Assembly (NCBI GenBank): GCA_023247935.1
Contig: JAHFFM010000019.1
Coordinates: 1,314-17,059, forward strand
Source: Candidatus Omnitrophota bacterium
GTDB taxonomy: Bacteria > Omnitrophota > Gorgyraeia > 2-02-FULL-51-18
DNA length: 15,746 nt
Direction of reading: 5' to 3'
Position numbers and translations under genes: made by a program. How positions within the stretch are numbered: the stretch's first letter is position 1; the number at the start of each line of letters is the position of its first letter. The notes beneath the pieces were generated by a model. The model saw only the letters and a list, made by a program, of their open reading frames with translations. It was not told the DNA's origin and did no database searches. This document shows, piece by piece, positions 6,617 through 14,162 of the stretch.

Positions 6617-7638
6617 TTCTGCTCCGGACGCTCCTCGGTCTTTGTGTCCAGCTTCGCGAAAATCATACGGCCCGCGGCTGTTTGCAAAACGGATGTCACA
6701 ACCACCTGAATCATTTGGCCAATCATGCGGCGCGAATTATCCACCACAACCATGGTTCCGTCATCCAAATACCCGATGGCCTGGCTTTGTTCTTTTCCCT
6801 CTTTGATCAGTTTCACTTCCATCGTTTCGCCCGGAAGCATGATCGGGCGAAGCGCCTGCGCCAATTCGTTGATATTCAGAATCATCACGCCTTGGAGTTC
6901 CGCCACTTTATTCAAATTAAAATCATTGGTAAGCACCTTGGCGCTCAAAAGTTTTGAAAGCTTAATCAACTTTTCATCCACTGTTTGAACGTCCGGAAAA
7001 TCTTCTTCCTGAATTTTGACGTTCACATGTTGTAATTTTTTAAGCTTATTCAGAATATCCAATCCGCGGCGCCCTCGATTTCTTTTTAAAGGATCATGCG
7101 AATCCGCCACCTGCTGCAATTCCTTCAACACAAAGCCGGGAATCACGAATCGCCCTTCAAGAAATTTCGTCTGGCAAATGTCCAGAATGCGCCCGTCAAT
7201 GATGACGCTGGTATCTAAAATTATCACCGAGTCTTTCTGGTCCTGCCGTTCAAATTTAATATAAGGGATGATCAAGTTGAACTCATCCCTCCCGCGCATG
7301 GCAAAAATCATGCCGAAATATCCGAGCACCAAAACCAGCACCAATTTTAAGGAAGAAGAAAACACGGGAGTGATATCCGGAATCAAATCAATAGCGCCTG
7401 TCAAAAAACGGGAGATAATGAGCGCTAAAATCAATCCAAATACAGCGGCGGATAAACCACGCAAAGATAATTTCCCGAGTCCGGCTTCGATAAAAATAAT
7501 CAAGGTGGCAAGAAGAACCCCGATGCCCATGCCCACCAAAGCCCAGACGGATCCCACCCCTTCAAACGCGCTTCCCAGCTGAAAGCCGACAATCGCGCTA
7601 ATCAGCATAAATAAAATACGAATAAATCCAAATGTCAT
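6613..7638 (-). CDS. yacL: Membrane-anchored PIN-TRAM domain protein (YacL family)
   Basis: A 341-aa protein with four hydrophobic segments in residues 1-115, then a PIN nuclease-like domain (about 137-255) and a TRAM domain (about 271-333). The PIN acidic residues are visible as D142 (LDTSVIIDG), E173, D221 and D239 (TNDF). This is the architecture of Bacillus YacL; the family's substrate is not settled, but PIN folds are usually RNases and TRAM domains bind RNA. A TTG 15 nt upstream (7653) could extend it. ATG at 7638 is preferred because GGGGG lies 6 nt upstream and it starts cleanly at MTFGF. The gene overlaps ispD by 4 nt, as yacL precedes ispD in Firmicutes. The role as a membrane-bound RNase is inference. 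Confidence 0.9.
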   Translation of the reverse strand: MTFGFIRILFMLISAIVGFQLGSAFEGVGSVWALVGMGIGVLLATLIIFIEAGLGKLSLRGLSAAVFGLILALIISRFLTGAIDLIPDITPVFSSSLKLVLVLVLGYFGMIFAMRGRDEFNLIIPYIKFERQDQKDSVIILDTSVIIDGRILDICQTKFLEGRFVIPGFVLKELQQVADSHDPLKRNRGRRGLDILNKLKKLQHVNVKIQEEDFPDVQTVDEKLIKLSKLLSAKVLTNDFNLNKVAELQGVMILNINELAQALRPIMLPGETMEVKLIKEGKEQSQAIGYLDDGTMVVVDNSRRMIGQMIQVVVTSVLQTAAGRMIFAKLDTKTEERPEQK

Positions 7639-7668
7639 GTCATTCCCCCGCAATTAGGACGGACCGGC

Positions 7669-8403
7669 CTATCCCTTTTTCAACAACTTCCACGGATTCT
7701 TTTTAAGATCCGCGACAAACGCTTCCAAATCTTTGGCGATTTTATCATCCATTAAAAGCTTTCCGACCGTTCCCTCTCCGTTTTTAAGCCTTTCCATCAC
7801 GATGCGGGCGGATTTGATGGTTTCTTTCAGATCTTCGGATGTCTCAATCAAATTTTTACTCACCTTATCCGTATTGGAAAATGTGCCTTTGAGCGAAGCC
7901 TTAAATTGGGCGTCTGACACCACTTCATTGATATTATCCATGGTGAATTGCATTTTATCGATGAGGCGGTGGCCGGAGTCAAAAAGGTCGTCTACGCCGG
8001 AATATTTTTTCCCCACCAGGGTCCCGCCGTCAGCCACGGATTTGGCGTTTTTGGAACCGGGCATCACTTCGATATATTTATCGCCCAAGAAACCGGTAGA
8101 AACCACACGAAGCCATGCGTCCTCTTCCAGAATCACGCCTTTGGTGATAAAGGCCGTGATCACAACCTGCGTATTTCCAGAGGCGTCGCGCTCGATTTGA
8201 ACATGCTTCACTTCACCGACGGGCACACCGGCCAAGCGTATTTCCGAACCCCGGTCAATTCCGCTTACGGAATCAAAAATCAAACGCACGGTGTATCCGG
8301 GTCTGAAATAAAAATCACCGGCTTTAATCACCATGCCGATAAGGATGGCTAATGCCAACACCACAAAAATGCCTACTTTGAATTCAAACCCTTCTTTTTT
8401 CAA
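7669..8403 (-). CDS. mlaD: MCE-domain substrate-binding protein of an Mla-type lipid transporter
   Basis: A 244-aa protein with one transmembrane helix (about residues 9-27), a single MCE domain (about 36-117, containing GSEIRLAGVPVGEV and STGFLGDKYIEV) and a long amphipathic helical C-terminus ending NPWKLLKKG. MCE proteins form hexameric rings on the periplasmic side of the MlaFE complex and carry phospholipid across the envelope. The C-terminus is longer than in E. coli MlaD and may extend towards the outer membrane. The start codon is TTG; it is accepted because a full GGAGGTG site lies 5 nt upstream and it gives the typical KKEGFEFKVGIF start. It lies 20 nt after mlaF. The function assignment is strong at family level; lipid cargo and direction are unknown. 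Confidence 0.92.
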   Translation of the reverse strand: MKKEGFEFKVGIFVVLALAILIGMVIKAGDFYFRPGYTVRLIFDSVSGIDRGSEIRLAGVPVGEVKHVQIERDASGNTQVVITAFITKGVILEEDAWLRVVSTGFLGDKYIEVMPGSKNAKSVADGGTLVGKKYSGVDDLFDSGHRLIDKMQFTMDNINEVVSDAQFKASLKGTFSNTDKVSKNLIETSEDLKETIKSARIVMERLKNGEGTVGKLLMDDKIAKDLEAFVADLKKNPWKLLKKG

Positions 8404-8408
8404 CGCCT

Positions 8409-8415
8409 CACCTCC
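8409..8415 (-). promoter_or_regulatory. Strong ribosome binding site supporting the TTG start of mlaD
   Basis: GGAGGTG on the minus strand, 5 nt before TTG at 8403. No ATG competes nearby. Confidence 0.75.
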
Positions 8416-8423
8416 GCAATAGT

Positions 8424-9221
8424 TTAAACCGCAAGGGACTTAAAAGCCATGTCCGTGATAGGTCCCTTGGACGACCCTGTAATAAACTGCCTGACAATTG
8501 GATTTTGTGAATTACGAATCTCGTCCACGGTCCCGATTTGAAGGATTTTGCCTTGATACATCATGGCGATTCTCGAGGCAATTTTGTAAGCGCTGGTCAT
8601 GTCATGCGTCACAACCACCGATGTCATTTTTAATTTATCATGCATGTTCATAATCAAATCATTGATCGCGTCCGAGGTGATGGGGTCCAAGCCGGTTGTT
8701 GGCTCATCGTACAATAAAATTTCAGGACGCATGCAGATGGCGCGAGCCAGAGCGACCCGCTTTTTCATGCCACCGGAAAGCTGAGAAGGGCTTAAATCCT
8801 CAATCCCCTTCAACCCCACCAGCTCCAATGCCTCGCTGATTTTATGGCGGATTTCCTCGTTTTTCATATCGGTGTGTTCGATGAGCATGAAGCCGACATT
8901 TTCCCCGACCGTCATTGAATCAAAAAGAGCCGAGGCCTGGAAAAGCATCCCAAAACGCATCCGAAGCGCATTCATTTGCTTCACAGAGAGTTTGGAGAGC
9001 TCCACTCCGTCCACTATCATCTCTCCCTTATCTCCGCGAACCAGTCCCAGCATGTGACGCAGCAAAACGCTTTTACCGCATCCTGAACGGCCGATAATGA
9101 CAAGCGTTTCTCCGCGATAAACTTCCAAATCCAGCGCGTTCAAAACCATTTTATCGCGAAAGGATTTCGTCAACTGTTTCGACTGTATCATCACCTGCTT
9201 GGAAGAGTGGCCGTTAGTCAT
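8424..9221 (-). CDS. mlaF: ABC transporter ATPase, MlaF-like
   Basis: Cytoplasmic ATPase that powers the MlaE permease. Numbered from the ATG at 9221 (265 aa): Walker A GRSGCGKS 44-51, Q-loop Q95, ABC signature LSGGMKKR 138-145, Walker B ILLYDEP 158-164 and switch histidine H196. The LSGGM(K/R)KR signature is typical of the MlaF/TTG2A group. A TTG at 9266 would extend it 15 residues into mlaE. The ATG at 9221, 2 nt after the mlaE stop, gives a more normal N-terminus, though it lacks a clear Shine-Dalgarno site and probably relies on coupling; ATG at 9191 is also possible. Order mlaE-mlaF-mlaD differs from E. coli mlaFEDCB. MlaA, MlaB and MlaC are not in this window. Confidence 0.93.
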   Translation of the reverse strand: MTNGHSSKQVMIQSKQLTKSFRDKMVLNALDLEVYRGETLVIIGRSGCGKSVLLRHMLGLVRGDKGEMIVDGVELSKLSVKQMNALRMRFGMLFQASALFDSMTVGENVGFMLIEHTDMKNEEIRHKISEALELVGLKGIEDLSPSQLSGGMKKRVALARAICMRPEILLYDEPTTGLDPITSDAINDLIMNMHDKLKMTSVVVTHDMTSAYKIASRIAMMYQGKILQIGTVDEIRNSQNPIVRQFITGSSKGPITDMAFKSLAV

Positions 9222-9223
9222 AT

Positions 9224-10003
9224 TTAATTCATGAAATAAAAAATAACGGTGAAAAAAGCGTCCCAAGCAATGATAAATATGAAAGACAGCACCACGGTGC
9301 GCGTCGTAGCCGCGCCCACGCCTTCCGCGCCGCCCTCCACGCGCATTCCCTCAAAACAAGACACCACGCAAATCACCGTAGCGAAAACCAGCGTCTTAAA
9401 AAGACCCGTAAAAATATCTTTGAGCGCCAAAGGCAAAAAGGTCATCTTGATATAAAGGCTGGAAGAAAGGCCGAGCTGATTGGTGGAAACAGCATACCCG
9501 CCTAAAATTCCGATAAAATCCGCATAAACCGTTAAAATCGGCAGCATGGTAAAAAGAGCCAAAAAACGCGGCGCCACCAAGTATTTCACGGGCTGAGCGG
9601 CGAGCGATTCAAGCGCGTCCAATTGCTCGGTGACTTTCATGCTTCCGAGTTCAGCGGCAATGGAAGCCCCCACCCGGCCTGCCACGACCAATCCGGTAAT
9701 CACAGGACCGATTTCACGGCAAATAGAAACGGAAACAAGGCTTGGGATATACATTTCCGCGCTCACCCGTCTCATCTGATAAGCGCTTTGAAGCGCGATA
9801 ACCATGCCGATAAAAAAATTCGTCAGCGTGACAATCGGCAGTGAATCTACGCCGATTTTTACCATCTGCTCCGAGATTTGCCTTCCACGAAAAGGAGGCA
9901 CCGCTACCGCAAAAAGCGTTTGCATTAAAAGCGAAAAAATCCCGCCCGCAAAATGAACCGCGCTCGTGACTTTTGCGCCGACCTGCTCGATTAAATATTT
10001 CAT
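9224..10003 (-). CDS. mlaE: ABC transporter permease, MlaE family
   Basis: Inner-membrane permease of the Mla/MCE phospholipid transporter, 259 aa, usual length. It has an N-terminal interfacial helix and about five hydrophobic segments. The family signature runs from REIGPVITGLVVAGRVG (96-112) to the coupling segment AAELGSMKVTEQLDALE (116-132). The start ATG is 15 nt after the upstream AsmA/TamB-like gene and has only a weak purine site. The stop is 2 nt before the mlaF ATG, and mlaD follows, so the three core subunits are together. Direction of lipid flow cannot be told from sequence. Confidence 0.95.
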   Translation of the reverse strand: MKYLIEQVGAKVTSAVHFAGGIFSLLMQTLFAVAVPPFRGRQISEQMVKIGVDSLPIVTLTNFFIGMVIALQSAYQMRRVSAEMYIPSLVSVSICREIGPVITGLVVAGRVGASIAAELGSMKVTEQLDALESLAAQPVKYLVAPRFLALFTMLPILTVYADFIGILGGYAVSTNQLGLSSSLYIKMTFLPLALKDIFTGLFKTLVFATVICVVSCFEGMRVEGGAEGVGAATTRTVVLSFIFIIAWDAFFTVIFYFMN

Positions 10004-10018
10004 TCCGCTGTTTACCTT

Positions 10019-11491
10019 TTAAAAACTAAGCTTGCGTTCCACGCCGACAATCTGCTCGTCTTCCCGGACCTTATAATGCACGGAGTCTTTTGATTGAAGC
10101 TTGTATTCCACGCCAACCTCCACCTGCTGTTTGTCTTCTGGGTCAGATGATCTTATTCTTGCCTCATCAAAAGGTTCGTTGAATTTCCTAAATTGCAAAC
10201 TGGCGTGCTTGCCAAGCGAGCGTCCCACCAGAAATTCCGGCAAGTTGCTGTCATTCATCTCTCTTTTAAATTCCCAATCGCCCATCGCCACCTGGCTTTG
10301 GTCGGAATCGGAAATCAATTTTTTGTAAGTCCGTGAACTGAACAAATCCCAAAACTCCACAGTCTTTTCCGCGAATTTCATGGCAATCCCGTCATCCATC
10401 AGCATCTGGGAATCGTAAATCCGTATCGTGGGATAAACGCCGGACGCATGCAAATTCAAAGCCCGGTAATGCCTTTGTCCGGTTTTCCCTCCATTGATTG
10501 TCGCGTGAATTTCTGTTTTCAACGAATCAACCTCGCCCTCGAACAAAGCCTCTAAATCCAAAGTGCCGTCAAAATTTGAAATGCTCCCACGGGACAAAAA
10601 CGGTGAAAAATTTTTAATGGGGAAATCTTTGGTTTTTAAACTCAGGGAAACTTCGGGTTCCGGCGAAAAATCGATGGCGCCCGTGAGGTCAAGTCCGCCG
10701 AGAAAAAAGGAAGAATCGATCAATATCTTGGAGCGCGTAAGCGCGAAATCCATTTTGGATTCCCAGGGCAAAGGCTGCCAATTCACCACCGTGCCTTCCG
10801 TGAATAATTGTCCAGCCAACTGATCGTCTTTTTGGAGCATTCCCCATTCCAAATGAGCTTTCATGTGAATTTGAGTGCTGATGTCATTGCCCAAAAGCTC
10901 GTAATGACTGATGGGCAACGTTACATCCACGTGGTCATTCTCATAATCCAAATGAATACCCTTCAATTCGTTGCGATCCGCGCCCGTGATCAATTTCAGA
11001 TTTTTAACATGGAGCACGAAGCGCTGACGCTGAGTCAAAAGAAGGTCGCGCATCCAGCTAAAAAAAGGAAACGCATCTCCTCTCAAACCCACCGGGGGAC
11101 GCCAATAAAACTCGGGGCTTCGAACCGTGATGACAATCTTGGAGTGAAATTTTTTGGATAAAAAATCAAACAAATCGTAATTAAACTCAAGACGTTCCGC
11201 GCGAAAAATTACGCGCAGACCGGCAGGCAAATTGGGATTCTCAAGTCGGACATCATCAAAACGAATGAGGCCTCTTAATTTTCCGCTGATTTTCCCAATT
11301 TTTATGTCGAGGTTTGTTTCACGGCTCAAAAGCGATTGAAGGAAATTCGCTCCTTCGCGCACAAGAGCATCCTTCTTTTCTTTGACAAAGAACGTGACCG
11401 CCGAAAACAAAATAAAGGCGATCGCAAGTTTCCATAGAAACTTGCGCCTGTTTTTAAACGCATGGATTCGTTTCTTTCGAAAAAATACCAA
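10019..11491 (-). CDS. AsmA/TamB-like membrane-anchored envelope protein
   Basis: A 490-aa protein with a basic N-terminus and one transmembrane helix at about residues 19-36. The rest is beta-rich and periplasmic, with few cysteines. The segment after the helix (LDIKIGKISGKLRGLIRFDDVRL) is typical of AsmA/TamB/YhdP bridge-like proteins. The C-terminal about 50 residues alternate like beta-strands and end in KLSF, recalling the TamB (DUF490) C-terminus. It is much shorter than TamB (about 1,250 aa). No ATG lies near the 5' end: an in-frame stop lies just upstream, so TTG at 11491 is the first usable start, without a clear ribosome site. It follows clpC by 19 nt and precedes mlaE by 15 nt. Its placement beside mlaEFD suggests a role in lipid transport to the outer membrane; this is inference, and the family call rests on pattern, not an alignment. 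Confidence 0.65.
   Translation of the reverse strand: MVFFRKKRIHAFKNRRKFLWKLAIAFILFSAVTFFVKEKKDALVREGANFLQSLLSRETNLDIKIGKISGKLRGLIRFDDVRLENPNLPAGLRVIFRAERLEFNYDLFDFLSKKFHSKIVITVRSPEFYWRPPVGLRGDAFPFFSWMRDLLLTQRQRFVLHVKNLKLITGADRNELKGIHLDYENDHVDVTLPISHYELLGNDISTQIHMKAHLEWGMLQKDDQLAGQLFTEGTVVNWQPLPWESKMDFALTRSKILIDSSFFLGGLDLTGAIDFSPEPEVSLSLKTKDFPIKNFSPFLSRGSISNFDGTLDLEALFEGEVDSLKTEIHATINGGKTGQRHYRALNLHASGVYPTIRIYDSQMLMDDGIAMKFAEKTVEFWDLFSSRTYKKLISDSDQSQVAMGDWEFKREMNDSNLPEFLVGRSLGKHASLQFRKFNEPFDEARIRSSDPEDKQQVEVGVEYKLQSKDSVHYKVREDEQIVGVERKLSF
11423..11446 (-). other. Perfect hairpin near the 5' end of the AsmA/TamB-like gene
   Basis: CGCAAGTTTC and GAAACTTGCG pair over 10 bp with a 4-nt loop (TATG on the minus strand), 45 nt after the TTG start, in codons for the RKFLWKLA segment entering the transmembrane helix. 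It overlaps a GCGATCGC palindrome at 11418-11425. It may slow early elongation; chance is possible. Confidence 0.5.
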
Positions 11492-11510
11492 GATGTTTTA
11501 CTGACAAAGG

Positions 11511-14003
11511 TCAGCTCCGAACGCTGGCGTTGCTTCCCTGATGAAACGCCAGATGGTCGTCATCCTTGACGGTCACATAGATGATGTCATTGGCTCTTAT
11601 TTTTTTAGAGATGAGCTCTTCGGCGATAGGATCTTCCAGGTATTTTTGAAGCGTGCGCTTCAAAGGTCTCGCGCCGTAGGCGGTATCAAAACCCTTGTTG
11701 ATCAAAAACTCTTTTGCCTTTGGATCGAGTTGGATTTCGATGCCGCGGTCTTCGAGTCTTTTCATAAATTCTTTGATTTCAATATCCACGATATGCTCCA
11801 AATCCTCGCGGGACAAGCGTTGGAATACGATGATGTCGTCCACGCGGTTGATGAATTCAGGCTTGAATGTGCGCTTCACTTCTTCAAGCAGCCGGCTTTT
11901 CATTTGCTTGTAATCGGTAGCGGCCTCATCGGACTTAAAGCCGATACTGCCCTGTTTGCGCAATTGCTCGGCGCCGATATTGGAAGTCATAATGATCATG
12001 GTGTTGCGGAAATCAACTTTACGACCCAAAGAATCCGTCAATCTTCCTTCTTCGAGCGCTTGAAGCAGTAAATTAAACACGTCGGGATGCGCTTTTTCAA
12101 TTTCGTCCAGCAGAACAATGCAATAAGGTCTGCGGCGAACTCTCTCTGTCAGCTGCCCACCCTCTTCATAACCCACATAACCCGGAGGCGCCCCCACAAG
12201 ACGGGACACATTGAATTTTTCCATGTATTCAGACATGTCAAACGTGATCAAAGCGTTTTCATCGCCGAATAAAAATTCAGCGAGCGCTCTTGCCAGAAGC
12301 GTTTTTCCAACACCGGTGGGTCCGAGAAAAATAAATGACCCTATCGGCCGCTTGGGATCTTTTAATCCCGCGCGTGAACGGCGAACCGCATGCGCGATCG
12401 AAGCGATAGCCTCCATCTGCCCCACCACTTTCTTTTTGATTTCTTCTTCCATTCGTAAAAGCCGGGCGCTTTCTTTTTCTTCCAGGCGGGCGATAGGAAT
12501 ACCGGTGGTTTTGGCGATAATTTTAGCAATCTCCTCTTCACCGATTTCAAGCTCAACTTTGGAACGATTGTCCGCCCAATCTTTCTTGGCTTTGTCCAGA
12601 GCGCGGCGTAAATCTTTTTCCTGGTCGCGAAGTGCCGCCGCTTTTTCAAAATCCTGTTCTTTAATCGTGTCTTCTTTTTCCCGTTTCAAAAGCTCCATTT
12701 TCTTCTCAAGTTCTTTCACCTCGGTTGGAGGCGTATGCGTGGAAAGACGCGCGTGCGCGCCCGCCTCATCCAGCATGTCAATGGCCTTATCCGGTAAAAA
12801 ACGTCCCGCGATGTAGCGGTCTGAAAATTTAGCGGCCGCTTCCAGCGCGGAATCCAAAATTTTAATCCGGTGATGCGCTTCGTATTTGTCACGCAGCCCC
12901 TTTAAAATCAAAATTGTTTCTTCCACGGACGGCGGTTCCACCATGATTGTTTGGAAACGCCTTTCAAGAGCCGAATCCTTTTCAATGTATTTGCGGTATT
13001 CATCAAGCGTGGTGGCGCCGATGCATTGGATTTCACCGCGGGCAAGCGCCGGTTTCAAAATATTGGAAGCGTCGATAGCGCCTTCCGCGCCGCCAGCGCC
13101 CACCAGCGTATGCAATTCATCCACGAATAAAATAATATTTTCAGTGCGTTTGATTTCATCCATGACGGCTTTAATGCGCTCTTCGAATTGACCTCTGTAC
13201 TTTGTTCCGGCCACCATCAATGCCAAATCAAGCGTGATCAGGCGTTTATTTCTAAGAATCTCGGGAACATCTCCGGAAATAATTTTTTGCGCGAGTCCTT
13301 CCACAATGGCGGATTTACCCACACCCGCTTCTCCGAGAAGCACGGGATTATTTTTCCGGCGACGCGAAAGCGTTTGCATCACGCGCTCAATCTCATCATC
13401 GCGACCGATAACCGGATCCAATTTTCCATCTTTGGCGAGCTTGGTAAGGTCACGGCCAAACGCATCTAAAGCAGGTGTTTTAACTTTTCCACCCGTTGTT
13501 GTGCCGCCGCTGCTGGCAGGAGTTGAGGAAGATGCGCCAGGCTGGCTAAATTGCACACCCGGAGAACTGGAACCTAAAAGTTTAATAACCTCTTCACGGA
13601 CTTTTTCCAAATCCAAGCCCATATTCATGAATACCTGGCTGGCCACACCCTCACCTTCACGAATCAGTCCCAGGAGAAGATGTTCGGTGCCGATGTAATT
13701 GTGTCCAAGGGTTCGGGCTTCTTCCATGGCCAATTCCATGACTTTTTTGGCTTTGGGAGTAAACGGAAGGTCCCCGGAAACCACGGTAGCGGGCCCGATC
13801 TGGACAAGCTTTTCCACTTCCAGGCGGATATTGTTTAAATTCATTCCCAAACTTTGGAGAACAGCTGCAGCTACACCTTCACCTTCGCGGAGAAGACCCA
13901 GCAGAATGTGCTCGGTCCCAATGTAATCATGATTGAATCGTTTGGCTTCCTGCTTGGCCAGCAAAATGACTTTTCTTGCGCGCTCAGTAAATTTATTGAA
14001 CAT
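11511..14003 (-). CDS. clpC: ATP-dependent Clp protease ATPase subunit ClpC
   Basis: AAA+ unfoldase that feeds proteins to ClpP; 830 aa, full length. Two Clp-N repeats lie in residues 1-145 (both carry YIGTEH). A Ser/Thr/Gly-rich linker spans about 145-182. AAA-1 has Walker A GEAGVGKS at 224-231 and Walker B LFVDE at 292-296. A UVR-type coiled-coil middle domain lies at about 433-468 (EQDFEKAAALRDQE), and AAA-2 has GPTGVGKT at 561-568 and LLDE at 631-634. The ClpP-docking loop is IGF at 687-689. The single-UVR middle domain separates ClpC from ClpB, and the IGF loop indicates a ClpP partner. ATG at 14003 has GGGGAG 6 nt upstream. mcsA and mcsB precede it, as in Firmicutes, where McsB-phosphorylated arginine targets proteins to ClpC. 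Confidence 0.97.
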   Translation of the reverse strand: MFNKFTERARKVILLAKQEAKRFNHDYIGTEHILLGLLREGEGVAAAVLQSLGMNLNNIRLEVEKLVQIGPATVVSGDLPFTPKAKKVMELAMEEARTLGHNYIGTEHLLLGLIREGEGVASQVFMNMGLDLEKVREEVIKLLGSSSPGVQFSQPGASSSTPASSGGTTTGGKVKTPALDAFGRDLTKLAKDGKLDPVIGRDDEIERVMQTLSRRRKNNPVLLGEAGVGKSAIVEGLAQKIISGDVPEILRNKRLITLDLALMVAGTKYRGQFEERIKAVMDEIKRTENIILFVDELHTLVGAGGAEGAIDASNILKPALARGEIQCIGATTLDEYRKYIEKDSALERRFQTIMVEPPSVEETILILKGLRDKYEAHHRIKILDSALEAAAKFSDRYIAGRFLPDKAIDMLDEAGAHARLSTHTPPTEVKELEKKMELLKREKEDTIKEQDFEKAAALRDQEKDLRRALDKAKKDWADNRSKVELEIGEEEIAKIIAKTTGIPIARLEEKESARLLRMEEEIKKKVVGQMEAIASIAHAVRRSRAGLKDPKRPIGSFIFLGPTGVGKTLLARALAEFLFGDENALITFDMSEYMEKFNVSRLVGAPPGYVGYEEGGQLTERVRRRPYCIVLLDEIEKAHPDVFNLLLQALEEGRLTDSLGRKVDFRNTMIIMTSNIGAEQLRKQGSIGFKSDEAATDYKQMKSRLLEEVKRTFKPEFINRVDDIIVFQRLSREDLEHIVDIEIKEFMKRLEDRGIEIQLDPKAKEFLINKGFDTAYGARPLKRTLQKYLEDPIAEELISKKIRANDIIYVTVKDDDHLAFHQGSNASVRS

Positions 14004-14009
14004 TTCAAT

Positions 14010-14017
14010 CTCCCCTT
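14010..14017 (-). promoter_or_regulatory. Ribosome binding site for clpC
   Basis: AAGGGGAG on the minus strand, 6 nt before the clpC ATG. Confidence 0.6.
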
Positions 14018-14054
14018 AATGATGACCGAAATTATTATAAATGCGTATAAAAAT

Positions 14055-14063
14055 ATTATAACA
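14055..14063 (-). promoter_or_regulatory. Candidate extended -10 promoter for clpC
   Basis: TGTTATAAT on the minus strand is a perfect extended -10 (TG-n-TATAAT). It lies in an AT-rich stretch between the palindromic element and clpC. Transcription would start near 14048, giving a leader of about 45 nt. A second TATAAT lies at 14034-14039. No good -35 box is present; at the expected distance lies the arm of the palindromic repeat. No CIRCE element and no CtsR heptad repeat was seen. Confidence 0.45.
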
Positions 14064-14070
14064 CTCTTGT

Positions 14071-14160
14071 GTCATTGCGAGCGTAGCGAAGCAATCTTTA
14101 CCGCAAAGATTGCTTCCCGCCACAACGCGTTGGCGGGCAGGCCGCTACGCTCGCAATGAC
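14071..14160. repeat. 90-bp palindromic repeat (GTCATTGCGAGCG type) between mcsB and clpC
   Basis: Perfect 18-nt terminal inverted arms (14071-14088 and 14143-14160) enclose two hairpins. One is GAAGCAATCTTT/AAAGATTGCTTC (14088-14116, loop ACCGC). The other is CCCGCCA/TGGCGGG (14116-14137), which contains the palindrome CAACGCGTTG. The arm motif GTCATTGCGAGCG...GAAGCAATC is, from memory, a widely recurring intergenic repeat in many bacterial genomes and metagenome bins. It ends 2 nt before the mcsB stop codon. It has no coding content and no clear target duplication. It probably behaves as a miniature non-autonomous repeat and, when transcribed, as a strong mRNA structure between mcsB and clpC. 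Confidence 0.9.
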
Positions 14161-14162
14161 GC

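Noticed and set aside
7733..8200. 155-aa plus-strand reading frame inside mlaD
   Set aside because: Antisense shadow of a well-supported MCE gene; composition does not suggest a real protein.
12211..12816. 201-aa plus-strand reading frame inside clpC
   Set aside because: It is the serine-rich mirror of a strongly conserved clpC frame and has no independent coding signs.
13640..13960. Direct repeat at the 5' end of clpC
   Set aside because: The similarity around 13640-13720 and 13860-13940 encodes the two Clp-N repeats normal for ClpC; it is an old domain duplication, not a DNA repeat.
14004..14070. CIRCE or CtsR operator ahead of clpC
   Set aside because: No TTAGCACTC inverted repeat and no tandem GGTCAAA heptads. 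Only a single GGTCA and a short ACAC/GTGT palindrome are present.
4587..14160. CRISPR array or tRNA gene in the two palindromic gaps
   Set aside because: No regularly spaced direct repeats exist. The multi-arm folds lack tRNA invariant features (TTCGA loop, 7-bp acceptor, correct lengths).
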